Origin: Mycolicibacterium aubagnense
Lineage (GTDB): Bacteria > Actinomycetota > Actinomycetes > Mycobacteriales > Mycobacteriaceae
Direction of reading: 5' to 3'
DNA length: 64,000 bases
Assembly: GCF_010730955.1 (NCBI RefSeq)
Contig: NZ_AP022577.1
Span: forward strand, 2,108,001-2,172,000
Under the pieces are notes generated by a model, which did not search any database, was not told where the DNA came from, and saw nothing but the letters and a program-made list of their open reading frames with translations. Positions within the stretch are counted from its first letter, which is position 1, and each line of letters begins with the position of its first letter. Both the position numbers and the translations under genes were made by a program. This document shows positions 9,922-17,962 of the stretch, one piece after another.

Positions 9922-11331
9922 CTATCCCGCCGCAGTGAGCGCACGCAGCGCCGAGCGCTGCAGATCGAAATTGGTGAGCTTGCCGGCGTCGTCGGTCATC
10001 CCGACCTTCTTGAGCCAGGCCTCGAACTCGGGAGCCGGCCGCAGCCCGAGGGTGCGACGGACCGCCACGACGTCGTGGAAGGACAGGCTCTGATAGCCGA
10101 GCATGACGTCGTCAGCGCCGGGCACCGTGATGACGAACGCGCAACCCGCGGCGGCCAGCAGCGTGAGCAGGGTGTCCATGTCGTTCTGGTCGGCTTCGGC
10201 GTGGTTGGTGTAGCAGACGTCGACGCCCATCGGCAGGCCGAGCAGCTTGCCGCAGAAGTGGTCTTCGAGCCCGGCCCGGATGATCTGCCGGCCGTCGTAG
10301 AGGTACTCCGGACCGATGAAGCCGACGACGGTGTTGACCAGCAGCGGGTCCAGGGCACGGGCGACGCCGTAGGCGCGCGCTTCCAGGGTCTGCTGATCGA
10401 CGGGCCGGCCGCCGGTGCCCAGATGCGCACCGGAGCTCAGTGCCGAGCCCTGCCCGGTCTCCAGGTACATGACGTTGTTGCCGACGGTCCCCCGGTTCAG
10501 CGAGCGTCCGGCCTCGTTGCCTTCGCGCAGAAGTGCCATGTCGACGCCGAAGGCCTTGTTGGCGCCTTCGGTTCCGGCGACGGACTGGAACACCAGGTCC
10601 ACCGGAGCGCCGACCTCGATGAGGCCGATGGTCGTGGTGATGTGGGACAGCACGCAGGACTGCGCCGGGATGTCGTAGCGGCTGCGGATGTTGTCCAGCA
10701 GGTGCAACAGGTCGGCCGTGGCCTGCGGTGAATCGGTGGCGGGGTTGATGCCGATGACGGCGTCGCCGCAACCCATCAGGAGTCCGTCGAGCACGGCGGC
10801 AGCGATGCCGCGCGGGTCGTCGGTCGGGTGGTTGGGTTGCAGCCGCGTGGCCAGGGTGCCCGGCAGCCCGATGGTGCTGCGGAAGGCCGCGTGTACCTGG
10901 GTGGCCGCGGTGACGGCGATCAGGTCCTGGTTCCGCATGATCTTCGAGACCGCTGCCGCCATCTCCGGCGTGATGCCGGGTGCGACCGCGGCGATCCGGG
11001 TGGCGGCGTCGTCGCCGGCCACCGCGTCCAGCAGCCAGTCCCGGAAGGCGCCCACGGTGAGGTGGGAGATTTCCGAAAACGCTTGCTGGTCATGGGAATC
11101 CATGATCAGGCGGGTGACCTCGTCGGTCTCGTAGGGCACCACCGCGTCATTGAGGAAGGTGTCCAGCGGAAGCTCGGCCAATGCCCATGCCGCGGCGGCC
11201 CGCTCGGCGTCGTTGTGGGCCGCGCACCCGGCGAGTTCATCACCGGAGCGCAGCGGCGTGGCCTTGGCCATCAAGTCCACAAGCCCGTCGAAGGCGTAAT
11301 TCACCCCCGAAACCCGCTGGTGGTACTTCAT
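9922..11331 (-). CDS. eutB: Ethanolamine ammonia-lyase large subunit
   Basis: A 469-residue EutB TIM-barrel catalytic subunit. Motifs include the substrate region NRGTVGNNVMYLETGQGSAL, LDPLLVNTVVGFIGPEYLYD and GVDVCYTNHAEADQNDMD. The start (MKYHQRVSGVNYAF) overlaps the permease stop by four bases (ATGA). With EutC it uses adenosylcobalamin to produce acetaldehyde, which the dehydrogenase at 13.0-14.5 kb can oxidise. No shell-protein genes are present, so this is the short, compartment-free form of the pathway known in other actinobacteria and Pseudomonas. Confidence 0.94.
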   Translation of the reverse strand: MKYHQRVSGVNYAFDGLVDLMAKATPLRSGDELAGCAAHNDAERAAAAWALAELPLDTFLNDAVVPYETDEVTRLIMDSHDQQAFSEISHLTVGAFRDWLLDAVAGDDAATRIAAVAPGITPEMAAAVSKIMRNQDLIAVTAATQVHAAFRSTIGLPGTLATRLQPNHPTDDPRGIAAAVLDGLLMGCGDAVIGINPATDSPQATADLLHLLDNIRSRYDIPAQSCVLSHITTTIGLIEVGAPVDLVFQSVAGTEGANKAFGVDMALLREGNEAGRSLNRGTVGNNVMYLETGQGSALSSGAHLGTGGRPVDQQTLEARAYGVARALDPLLVNTVVGFIGPEYLYDGRQIIRAGLEDHFCGKLLGLPMGVDVCYTNHAEADQNDMDTLLTLLAAAGCAFVITVPGADDVMLGYQSLSFHDVVAVRRTLGLRPAPEFEAWLKKVGMTDDAGKLTNFDLQRSALRALTAAG

Positions 11332-12773
11332 TTCAGCTCATCCTCGGCTTCTGCGAGCATCGCGAACTCTTCATCAGGAGAGTTTGCCACCAAACGGTGC
11401 CGACTGTAGACCGCGAAGTAGAGCATGAAGGCGCAGAACACCACCAGGCACAGGCCCGCCGCGACCGGGTTCACCAAGAAGGTCGCGATGACCGCGACGA
11501 CGGCGACGACGAGGGCGAACGACGTGGTCGCGATGCCGCCCGGGGTGCGGTAGGGCCGCGGCATGTTCGGCTCGCGACGGCGGAGCACGATGTGGCTGAC
11601 CATCATCAGGACGTAGCTCACCGCGGCACCGAACACGGCCATGTTCAGCAGCAGGTCGCCCTTGCCGGTCAGCGACAACAGGAAGCCGATGACGCCGGGG
11701 ACGATGAGCGCCAGCGTCGGCGCCTTGCGGGAGTTGGTCACCGAAAGCTGGGTCGGCAGGTAGCCCGCCCGGGACAGCGCGAACAGCTGGCGCGAGTAGG
11801 CGTAGATGATCGAGAAGAAGCTTGCGATGAGGCCGGCCAGGCCGATGTAGTTGACGAGCTTGGCACCGACACCGGAACCGAGCGCCTCGACGAGCGGGTT
11901 GCCCGAGGCCGACATCTGTTGCGCCCCACCGACACCCGTGGTGAGGAACAGCACGACGGCACAGGTGACCAGCAGGACCGTCATCGCCGCGATGATGCCG
12001 CGCGGAACGTTCTTCTCCGGGTTGGCGGTTTCCTCGGCGGCCAGCGGCACGCCTTCGATCGCGAGGAAGAACCAGATGGCGAACGGGATGGCGGCCCAGA
12101 TACCGAGGTAGCCGTGCGGCAGGATCGCGGACGATCCCGCCGCGCTGCTGTCGACGGCGATGGTGCTCAGGTTGGCGACGTCGAACTGCCCGATGGCACA
12201 GATCGCGAAGATCACCAGGCCCAGCAGCGCGATGGCGGTGATCACGAACATCACCTTGAGCGCCTCACCGACACCGGACAGGTGAATGCCGATGAAGAAT
12301 GCGTAGGCGGCGAGATAGACCCACCAGCCGTTGTGAATCCCGAAGAGTCCCAACGATTCCACGTAGGCACCGATGAATGTCGCGATGGCGGCCGGCGCGA
12401 TCGAGTATTCGATCAGGATCGCGGTGCCGGTGGCGAACCCGCCCCAGGGGCCCAGCGCTCGGCGGGCGAAGGTGTAACCGCCGCCGGCGGCAGGCAGCGC
12501 CGAGGACAGCTCGGCCATACCCAGCACCAGGGCCAGGTACATGCCGGCGATGATCACGGCCGCGATGGCGAGGCCACCGAAACCGCCTTGCGCCAGACCG
12601 AAATTCCAGCCGGAGTAGTCCCCGGACACGACATAGCTGACGCCCAGGCCGGCGAGCAGCAGCCAGCCGGCCGTGCCCTTCTTCAGCTGACGTTTCGCCA
12701 GGTATTCGTTGCTCTCGACGTGCTCTTCGACGCCGTGAGCGGAGTGCTCACTGGGTGGGTTGATGATGGACAC
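11328..12773 (-). CDS. eat: Ethanolamine permease, APC superfamily
   Basis: A 481-residue amino acid-polyamine-organocation transporter with about 12 hydrophobic segments beginning near residue 35 (GWLLLAGLGVSYVVSGDYSGWNFGL) and the PAAGGGYTFARRALGP loop typical of the family. YSGWNFGLAQGG is characteristic of ethanolamine permeases. The hydrophilic N-terminal 30 residues are cytoplasmic. It starts at GTG 12773 with AGGAG seven bases upstream. Overlap with eutB and the linked dehydrogenase support uptake of ethanolamine, probably from membrane lipid head groups. Confidence 0.88.
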   Translation of the reverse strand: MSIINPPSEHSAHGVEEHVESNEYLAKRQLKKGTAGWLLLAGLGVSYVVSGDYSGWNFGLAQGGFGGLAIAAVIIAGMYLALVLGMAELSSALPAAGGGYTFARRALGPWGGFATGTAILIEYSIAPAAIATFIGAYVESLGLFGIHNGWWVYLAAYAFFIGIHLSGVGEALKVMFVITAIALLGLVIFAICAIGQFDVANLSTIAVDSSAAGSSAILPHGYLGIWAAIPFAIWFFLAIEGVPLAAEETANPEKNVPRGIIAAMTVLLVTCAVVLFLTTGVGGAQQMSASGNPLVEALGSGVGAKLVNYIGLAGLIASFFSIIYAYSRQLFALSRAGYLPTQLSVTNSRKAPTLALIVPGVIGFLLSLTGKGDLLLNMAVFGAAVSYVLMMVSHIVLRRREPNMPRPYRTPGGIATTSFALVVAVVAVIATFLVNPVAAGLCLVVFCAFMLYFAVYSRHRLVANSPDEEFAMLAEAEDELK

Positions 12774-12924
12774 TGCAGGACTCCTGAAAATGGGATGGCT
12801 GATGCCGCGCGAGCGAGCGCAGCGACGGGGAGTTGAGAACAGCGGCCTGCTCCAACAGTCGTCTGGTGCCGGCCTTGATCATTTGTCGCCGAACGCTTTT
12901 GGACAGCGTCGACCGAGAATGGAA

Positions 12925-12963
12925 GCGAGCGCCCGCGCATTCGGGGGTTACGCGGGCGCTCGC
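12925..12963 (-). terminator. Terminator hairpin after the aldehyde dehydrogenase
   Basis: A perfect 13 bp inverted repeat (12925-12937 against 12951-12963) with a 13-base loop begins 45 bases past the dehydrogenase stop on the minus strand. It makes the dehydrogenase a separate unit from eat-eutB-eutC, whose promoter must lie in 12774-12924. Confidence 0.6.
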
Positions 12964-13007
12964 GGTTCGTGGGAGCTACGCGCTTCGTTTCCTGGCGCGA
13001 GCGCTCA

Positions 13008-14531
13008 TCAGAAGAAGCCCTGGGCCTTCGTCGAGTACGAGACGAGCAGGTTCTTCGTCTGCTGGTAGTGGTCCAGCATCATCTTGTGGTTCTCCCGGCC
13101 GATGCCGGACTGCTTGTAGCCGCCGAACGCGGCGTGCGCGGGGTACATGTGGTAGCAATTGGTCCACACGCGGCCGGCCTTGATGTCCCGGCCCGCCCGG
13201 TAGGCGACGTTGCCGTTGCGCGACCAGACTCCGGCACCCAGGCCGTACAGGGTGTTGTTGGCGATGGAGATGGCGTCGTCGTAGTCCTTGAACGAGGTCA
13301 CCGACAGCACCGGTCCGAAGATCTCCTCCTGGAAGATCCGCATGCCGTTATTGCCGGAGAAGACCGTCGGCGTCACGTAGTAGCCGCCGTTGAGGTCGCC
13401 GCCGAGCTCGGCCCGCTCGCCACCGGTGATCAGTTGCGCGCCTTCGGATTTTCCGATCTCGATGTAGGACAGGATCTTCTCCAGCTGGTCGTTGGAGGCC
13501 TGCGCACCGATCATGGTCTCGGTGTCCAGCGGGTCGCCCTGGCGGACGGCCTTGGTGCGGATGGCGGCCAGCGCCAGGAACTCGTCGAAGATGTCGGCCT
13601 GGATCAGGCTGCGCGACGGGCAGGTGCAGACCTCACCCTGGTTCAGCGCGAACATCGTGAAGCCTTCGAGCGCCTTGTCCTGGAAGTCGTCCTCGGCGGC
13701 CATGACGTCGTTGAAGAAGATGTTCGGGCTCTTGCCGCCCAGCTCCAGGGTGACCGGGATCAGGTTCTGGCTGGCGTACTGCATGATCAGCCGGCCCGTG
13801 GTGGTCTCACCGGTGAAGGCGATCTTCGCGATGCGGTTGCTCGACGCCAGCGGCTTGCCGGCCTCGACACCAAAACCGTTGACCACGTTGACCACACCCG
13901 GCGGCAGCAGGTCTCCGATGAGCGAGAACAGGAACATGATCGAGGCCGGGGTCTGCTCGGCGGGCTTGAGCACGATGGCGTTGCCCGCGGCCAGCGCAGG
14001 GGCCAGCTTCCAGACGGCCATCAGGATCGGAAAGTTCCACGGAATGATCTGGCCGACGACGCCGAGGGGCTCGTGGAAGTGGTAGGCGACGGTGTCGTCG
14101 TCGATCTCGGAGATCGAGCCCTCCTGGGCGCGCAGCACGCCCGCGAAGTAGCGGAAGTGGTCGACGGCCAGCGGGATGTCGGCGTTCAGGGTCTCGCGGA
14201 CCGGCTTGCCGTTGTCCCAGGACTCGGCGACGGCGATGGCCTCGAGGTTCTGCTCCATGCGGTCGGCGATCAGGTTGAGCACCCGGGCCCGCGCGGCCGG
14301 CGCGGTCTTGCCCCAGGCGGGGGCGGCGGCGTGTGCGGCATCCAGCGCCTTCTCGATGTCGGATTCGTCCGAGCGGGCAATCTCGATGAACACCTCACCC
14401 GTCACCGGGGTACGGTTCTCGAAGTAGCGTCCGGCAGCCGGTGCCACCCATTCGCCGCCGATGAAGTTGTCGTAGCGGGCCGGGTAGGTCATCACCGAAC
14501 CCTCGGCACCGGGACGCGCGTAAACAGTCAT
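13008..14531 (-). CDS. NAD-dependent aldehyde dehydrogenase, acetaldehyde type (AldB/ExaC-like)
   Basis: A 507-residue ALDH with [20 protein letters not shown], the NAD loop [10 protein letters not shown], catalytic Glu in [12 protein letters not shown] and catalytic Cys in [12 protein letters not shown]. The CTCPSR active-site loop marks the AcoD/ExaC/AldB subfamily that oxidises acetaldehyde and chloroacetaldehyde; M. tuberculosis Rv0458 (507 residues, from memory) is similar. It is placed between the ethanolamine permease and a GAF regulator, so its job is most likely conversion of ethanolamine-derived acetaldehyde to acetate. An alternative in-frame start is the ATG 13 codons in ([10 protein letters not shown]). 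Confidence 0.87.
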   Translation of the reverse strand: MTVYARPGAEGSVMTYPARYDNFIGGEWVAPAAGRYFENRTPVTGEVFIEIARSDESDIEKALDAAHAAAPAWGKTAPAARARVLNLIADRMEQNLEAIAVAESWDNGKPVRETLNADIPLAVDHFRYFAGVLRAQEGSISEIDDDTVAYHFHEPLGVVGQIIPWNFPILMAVWKLAPALAAGNAIVLKPAEQTPASIMFLFSLIGDLLPPGVVNVVNGFGVEAGKPLASSNRIAKIAFTGETTTGRLIMQYASQNLIPVTLELGGKSPNIFFNDVMAAEDDFQDKALEGFTMFALNQGEVCTCPSRSLIQADIFDEFLALAAIRTKAVRQGDPLDTETMIGAQASNDQLEKILSYIEIGKSEGAQLITGGERAELGGDLNGGYYVTPTVFSGNNGMRIFQEEIFGPVLSVTSFKDYDDAISIANNTLYGLGAGVWSRNGNVAYRAGRDIKAGRVWTNCYHMYPAHAAFGGYKQSGIGRENHKMMLDHYQQTKNLLVSYSTKAQGFF

Positions 14532-14599
14532 GGGTTCACTCCTCGCAGTGGGTCAAACACAAATGTGCTGCTGGTCACTCACGGTACGCAAAAGTGGGT

Positions 14600-14614
14600 T
14601 GCAACACAGTTGCA
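14600..14614. promoter_or_regulatory. Candidate operator upstream of the aldehyde dehydrogenase
   Basis: TGCAAC-ACA-GTTGCA is a 6 bp inverted repeat with a three-base spacer, about 70 bases before the dehydrogenase start and 30 bases after the regulator stop. It is a plausible binding site for the adjacent GAF regulator, but only one copy was seen. Confidence 0.35.
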
Positions 14615-14643
14615 TCATTCGATGCGGCGGAGCCGGGACCCGA

Positions 14644-15936
14644 TCAGCCGAGGTCGGCGTCGAGTCCCGCCAGGTGTCCGACGGCCTGCGCCCGCACCAC
14701 GGCGTCGGCCGACGGGTGGTTGCGCAGCAACTGCCAGCCGTGCCGGTCGTCGCGGCCGTCGGGCAGCGCCAGCCACCGGCGCAAAAGACCGACCTGTCCC
14801 GCCGCGGACGCCGACAGCACCGCGGTGCGCAGACTCTCCCCCAGCTCGGTGCGCAACCGGGCGATGGCCGGCGACACCGACTGCGGCAGCAGCGCACCCG
14901 AGTAGTGGGACAGGGCGGTGTCGACGTCACCGCGGTGCAACGCGGCGAAGACGTCGGCGACATCGCTCTCGATGGAGGTGAGCAGCCGGTACGGGCGCGA
15001 CGCCAGATACTGCGCACCGATGACCCGACGCAGCCGGGACATCTCGACCCGGATGGTCACCGCGTCGAGGTCGTTGTCGTCCAACAACATTGCGAGATGG
15101 TCGGCGCTCAGGCCCTCGGGATGGCGGCTCAGCAGGACCAGGATGTCGGCATGCCGCCCGCTGAGCGTGTGTTGGTGGGGTTGCCCGTCGTCGCCGGTGG
15201 CGACCCAGCGCGGACGGTCGCCGCCCAGCACCGTCAGGCGCGGCTCCGCCGCCGCGACGGAGGCCGGTTGCAGCAGCCGTTGCAGGGCCAGATGATTCTC
15301 GATCGCCATCACCGTGGCGCGCACCAGGCTCAGGGTCTGCGCGGAGGCGATCTGACTGCCGCCGGTCAGGTCGACGCAGCCGATGAGCTCGCCTGTCGTC
15401 GGATCGTGCACCGGCACCGCCGTGCAGGTCCACGGCTGCACCAGGCGGGCGAAATGCTCCGAGCCGTGGATCTGCAGTTCGCGGTCCAGGGCCAGCGCGG
15501 TGCCCGGGGCGTTGGTGCCGGCGCTGTGCTCGCTCCAGTTGGCGCCCGGCACGAAGTTCATGGCCTCGCCCTTGCCGAGGGCCGTCTTGTCGCCCTCCAC
15601 CCACAGCAGGGTCCCGTCGGCCGCGGCCACCGCCACCATGACGCCGCTGTCCCTGGCATCTTCGACCAGCAGCTTGCGGATCACCGGCAACGCGGCCGCG
15701 ATCGGTTGTTCGGCACGGAGCTGGTCCAGGGTCTTCGGCACGACGGGCGTGTACTGGGCACCGCCGAGGTCCGGGTCCACCCCGGTGGCCAGGCTCCGGC
15801 GCCAGCTGTCGGCGATGATGGGCCGGACCGCCGACGGATCGAGGTGCTGCGCGTCGATTTCACCGGTGACGAACCGCTGGTGTACCGCGCGCAGCGTGAA
15901 GCCGGCCGGCGACCCCTCGGTGCGGCTGGTTCCCAC
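14644..15936 (-). CDS. GAF-domain transcriptional regulator of the ethanolamine cluster
   Basis: A 430-residue protein with an AcoR-like N-terminus (IIADSWRRSLATGVDPDLGG), a GAF-type sensor (VAAADGTLLWVEGDK to CTAVPVHDPTTGELIGCVDLTGG), then a winged-helix-like segment (SGRHADILVLLSRHPEGLSADHLAMLL, TIRVEMSRLRRVIGA). It lacks the AAA+ domain of true sigma-54 activators, as expected in mycobacteria. The GTG start at 15936 is ten bases after GAGGAG. It faces the aldehyde dehydrogenase in tandem and probably senses ethanolamine or acetaldehyde to control both transcription units; the ligand is inference. Confidence 0.75.
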   Translation of the reverse strand: MGTSRTEGSPAGFTLRAVHQRFVTGEIDAQHLDPSAVRPIIADSWRRSLATGVDPDLGGAQYTPVVPKTLDQLRAEQPIAAALPVIRKLLVEDARDSGVMVAVAAADGTLLWVEGDKTALGKGEAMNFVPGANWSEHSAGTNAPGTALALDRELQIHGSEHFARLVQPWTCTAVPVHDPTTGELIGCVDLTGGSQIASAQTLSLVRATVMAIENHLALQRLLQPASVAAAEPRLTVLGGDRPRWVATGDDGQPHQHTLSGRHADILVLLSRHPEGLSADHLAMLLDDNDLDAVTIRVEMSRLRRVIGAQYLASRPYRLLTSIESDVADVFAALHRGDVDTALSHYSGALLPQSVSPAIARLRTELGESLRTAVLSASAAGQVGLLRRWLALPDGRDDRHGWQLLRNHPSADAVVRAQAVGHLAGLDADLG

Positions 15937-16002
15937 GACACTCACACTCCTCGCAGGTCGGATACACACCTGCGTCGCCGCCAGGGTAGTCGACCTGGGT
16001 GT

Positions 16003-16027
16003 TCCAGGACACAAGTTGGGTCCTGGA
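16003..16027. promoter_or_regulatory. Inverted repeat upstream of the GAF regulator
   Basis: TCCAGGAC at 16003-16010 is repeated inverted at 16020-16027 with a nine-base spacer, about 70 bases before the regulator start. It is a candidate autoregulatory operator and differs from the repeat at 14600. Confidence 0.3.
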
Positions 16028-16040
16028 CCGCGACGATGAC

Positions 16041-16085
16041 TGTGTGGTCCCGCCCCCGGCTCTCCTCCAGGGGCAGGACCACACA
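16041..16085 (-). terminator. Terminator hairpin after esxT
   Basis: Arms 16041-16050 and 16076-16085 (TGTGTGGTCC) pair perfectly, with an inner GCCCC/GGGGC stem. It begins 14 bases past the esxT stop on the minus strand and separates ESX-4 from the ethanolamine genes. Confidence 0.65.
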
Positions 16086-16099
16086 GGGCTTTCGGTGGG

Positions 16100-16396
16100 C
16101 TAGAAAACCCAGTCGCCGGCGGCGCGACGGTCGGTCGCCGCGACGTCGTCGGCACCGTCGCGGACCGCGTTGCCGAGGCTGTGCAGGATCTCGTTGAGGG
16201 CGGCCGCCGACTGGTTCCATCTGGCCTGCTCGGCCTGGAACGCCTCGGCCGCCTCGCGCGTCCACGACTGCTGCAGTGGCGCGACCAGGTGCCGGAGTTC
16301 TTCCAATGACGTGTTCATCCGCGCCGACGTGGCATGGATTTGTTGGCGGACGGTGAATTCGATCTCGCCGAAGTGGTAGGACAGTGCCGATTGCAT
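16100..16396 (-). CDS. esxT: ESX-4 WXG100-family protein EsxT
   Basis: A 98-residue two-helix WXG100 protein, beginning LSYHFGEIEFTVRQQIHATSARM with the turn at LQQSWTREAAEAF (W45). The classical WxG is WTR here, as I recall for M. tuberculosis EsxT. The end, NAVRDGADDVAATDRRAAGDW, also fits EsxT. It pairs with EsxU, encoded 13 bases upstream, as a heterodimeric ESX-4 substrate. The start at 16396 gives the family length. It ends with a terminator, so esxU-esxT form a two-gene unit. Confidence 0.88.
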   Translation of the reverse strand: MQSALSYHFGEIEFTVRQQIHATSARMNTSLEELRHLVAPLQQSWTREAAEAFQAEQARWNQSAAALNEILHSLGNAVRDGADDVAATDRRAAGDWVF

Positions 16397-16409
16397 ATGC
16401 CTGGTCCCG

Positions 16410-16733
16410 TCAGATCGTGTGGCCGGTGGCGCCGATGCGCTGGGCGTGGGCGTCGGCAGCCTGGCTCAGTACTGCGGCATTGGACCGGATGGTCTCGGCG
16501 ATGCGCTGAAGCGAGGCATGCAGTTTCATCGACTCGCCGTTCCACCGGTTGACCACGTCCTGGAATCGGGTTGCCGCGACGCCACCCCACACCGTCGGCG
16601 GGATGGCCGTCATCTGGCCGATGAAGTTGCCGAGCATGGCCCGGATCTCCTCGTTGCGGACCTCCACCTTCCCCGCGATGCCCGTCATCAGGTCGAAATC
16701 CGTAGTGAGAGTGCCACTTTCCGGAGCTGTCAT
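16410..16733 (-). CDS. esxU: ESX-4 WXG100-family protein EsxU
   Basis: A 107-residue WXG100 protein (MTAPESGTLTTDFDLM) with the helix-turn motif VWGG at residues 48-51, so WxG is retained, and QDVVNRWNGESMKL after it. The start at 16733 follows GGAGAGGAAATC. It is the first gene of the esxU-esxT unit, transcribed from a SigM-like promoter located 29 bases upstream. Its position beside the 16808-17962 gene and eccC4 is the standard ESX-4 order. Confidence 0.88.
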   Translation of the reverse strand: MTAPESGTLTTDFDLMTGIAGKVEVRNEEIRAMLGNFIGQMTAIPPTVWGGVAATRFQDVVNRWNGESMKLHASLQRIAETIRSNAAVLSQAADAHAQRIGATGHTI

Positions 16734-16761
16734 GATTTCCTCTCCATTGGGTTTGACTGTA

Positions 16762-16789
16762 TAGACGTTCCCGGCGGGCGTTCGGTTCC
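16762..16789 (-). promoter_or_regulatory. SigM-like promoter of esxU-esxT
   Basis: On the minus strand GGAACC (16784-16789) and CGTCTA (16762-16767) are 16 bp apart. GGAAC and CGTC are the mycobacterial SigM signature elements. The motif, including the next four bases GAAC, is repeated with identical spacing before eccC4. Confidence 0.65.
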
Positions 16790-16807
16790 ATTGCCGCCCA
16801 AGTTTTT

Positions 16808-17962
16808 TCAATCGGTTCGGTGTGCGGAACGGATCGCGGTCTCACAGATCGGTCGGGCCGAGGCGCCCTGGCATCCGACGGCGATGCGCACGGGGCCGTC
16901 GAGCAGTACCGACCACTCGACGATCCGTTCGCCCCGCACCTCGCGGTACCGGATGGCCGCGCGACCGGCACTGGTACCGGAGTCCTCGAAATCGACGATG
17001 ACGCCGGCAGGCAATCTCGCCGCCGCCTCCCGCAGCGACCGCGCCGCCACGTCCAGCGACTGCTCGCGCGGACCCGCCGATTGGGTGAGGTGGATGATCT
17101 GGCCGCGGTCGTCGGGTGAAACTATCTGCAGCCGAGCTGATCCCGCGCCCGTGAGCGTCCGCTCTACTGTCCAGCGTGCCGGGATCTGCATCGCGACGCG
17201 GCCCTCCACGAGCCACGTGAGGTCCGGATCCGTGGTGGTGGTGGCGGTGGTGGCGGTGTTGGTGGTGGCCGTCGCGGCGGGACCGTCACGGCTGGACAGG
17301 CCCGCTCCCACCGCACCGACGACCGCAACGACCGCCGCGGCGCCAATCGCGATGCGACCGCGTGCTGATCGGGGCGCGGCTGGTGTCGGTATCTCATGGT
17401 CGCGCAGGTCGTCGCAATCAAGAACACGTGCGGTGACACCGTGATCCTGCAGCAGCGCTCGGATTTCGGCGGCCAGGTGCTCGGCGCCGGACACCCCGAC
17501 CGGCGCGTCGATCACCACATGCGCGTGCGCCGCGACTCGGGCAACGACGGCTTCCGCGATGGCGCCGCCGGTTCTTCGCACGACGGACGAGGCCGCTCCC
17601 GGCCGGGAGATCGTCACCAGGTCCTCCCCCAGTTCGACCACCGCGCAATCGGGTTCGCGGGCGGCCGCCCGCAGTGCGTCGGTCCTACGCTCGATGGCGA
17701 CGTACGACCCGCCGGCTTGCGCGGCGGATCGCACGCGGTTGACCCTCGTCGCTGACCACCATGTCGGGCACACCACCGTGACCGCTGGTGCGGCACCGAT
17801 GGCCGCGCTCATCACATCGCGCCAGATGCGTTCGGCGGGCATGACTGTCGTTTCGAGTAGACCCAGCTGCTCGTCGATGCACTCCAGCGCGCACGAAACC
17901 AGCTCGGCGTCAACGCTTCCCGGACCGCTGATGGTCGCCGGGCCGACCACCACAGCCGTCAT
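16808..17962 (-). CDS. Type VII secretion-associated protein (Rv3446c-like)
   Basis: A 384-residue protein. Residues 1-200 look like an actin/Hsp70-type sugar-kinase-fold half (VVVGPATISGPG, TVVCPTWWSATRVNRVRSAA). A basic stretch and one transmembrane helix follow (RIAIGAAAVVAVVGAVGAGL), then a Thr-rich linker and a conserved extracytoplasmic domain (WLVEGRVAMQIPARWTVER, CETAIRSAHRTD). This is the layout of the type VII secretion-associated family found only in ESX-4 loci. Its start overlaps the eccC4 stop (ATGA), so it is co-translated with the ATPase. Exact role unknown. Confidence 0.8.
   Translation of the reverse strand: MTAVVVGPATISGPGSVDAELVSCALECIDEQLGLLETTVMPAERIWRDVMSAAIGAAPAVTVVCPTWWSATRVNRVRSAAQAGGSYVAIERRTDALRAAAREPDCAVVELGEDLVTISRPGAASSVVRRTGGAIAEAVVARVAAHAHVVIDAPVGVSGAEHLAAEIRALLQDHGVTARVLDCDDLRDHEIPTPAAPRSARGRIAIGAAAVVAVVGAVGAGLSSRDGPAATATTNTATTATTTTDPDLTWLVEGRVAMQIPARWTVERTLTGAGSARLQIVSPDDRGQIIHLTQSAGPREQSLDVAARSLREAAARLPAGVIVDFEDSGTSAGRAAIRYREVRGERIVEWSVLLDGPVRIAVGCQGASARPICETAIRSAHRTD

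Noticed and set aside
12774..12924. Cobalamin riboswitch before the ethanolamine operon
   Set aside because: No B12-box-like conserved sequence was visible; the EutBC cofactor alone is not evidence.
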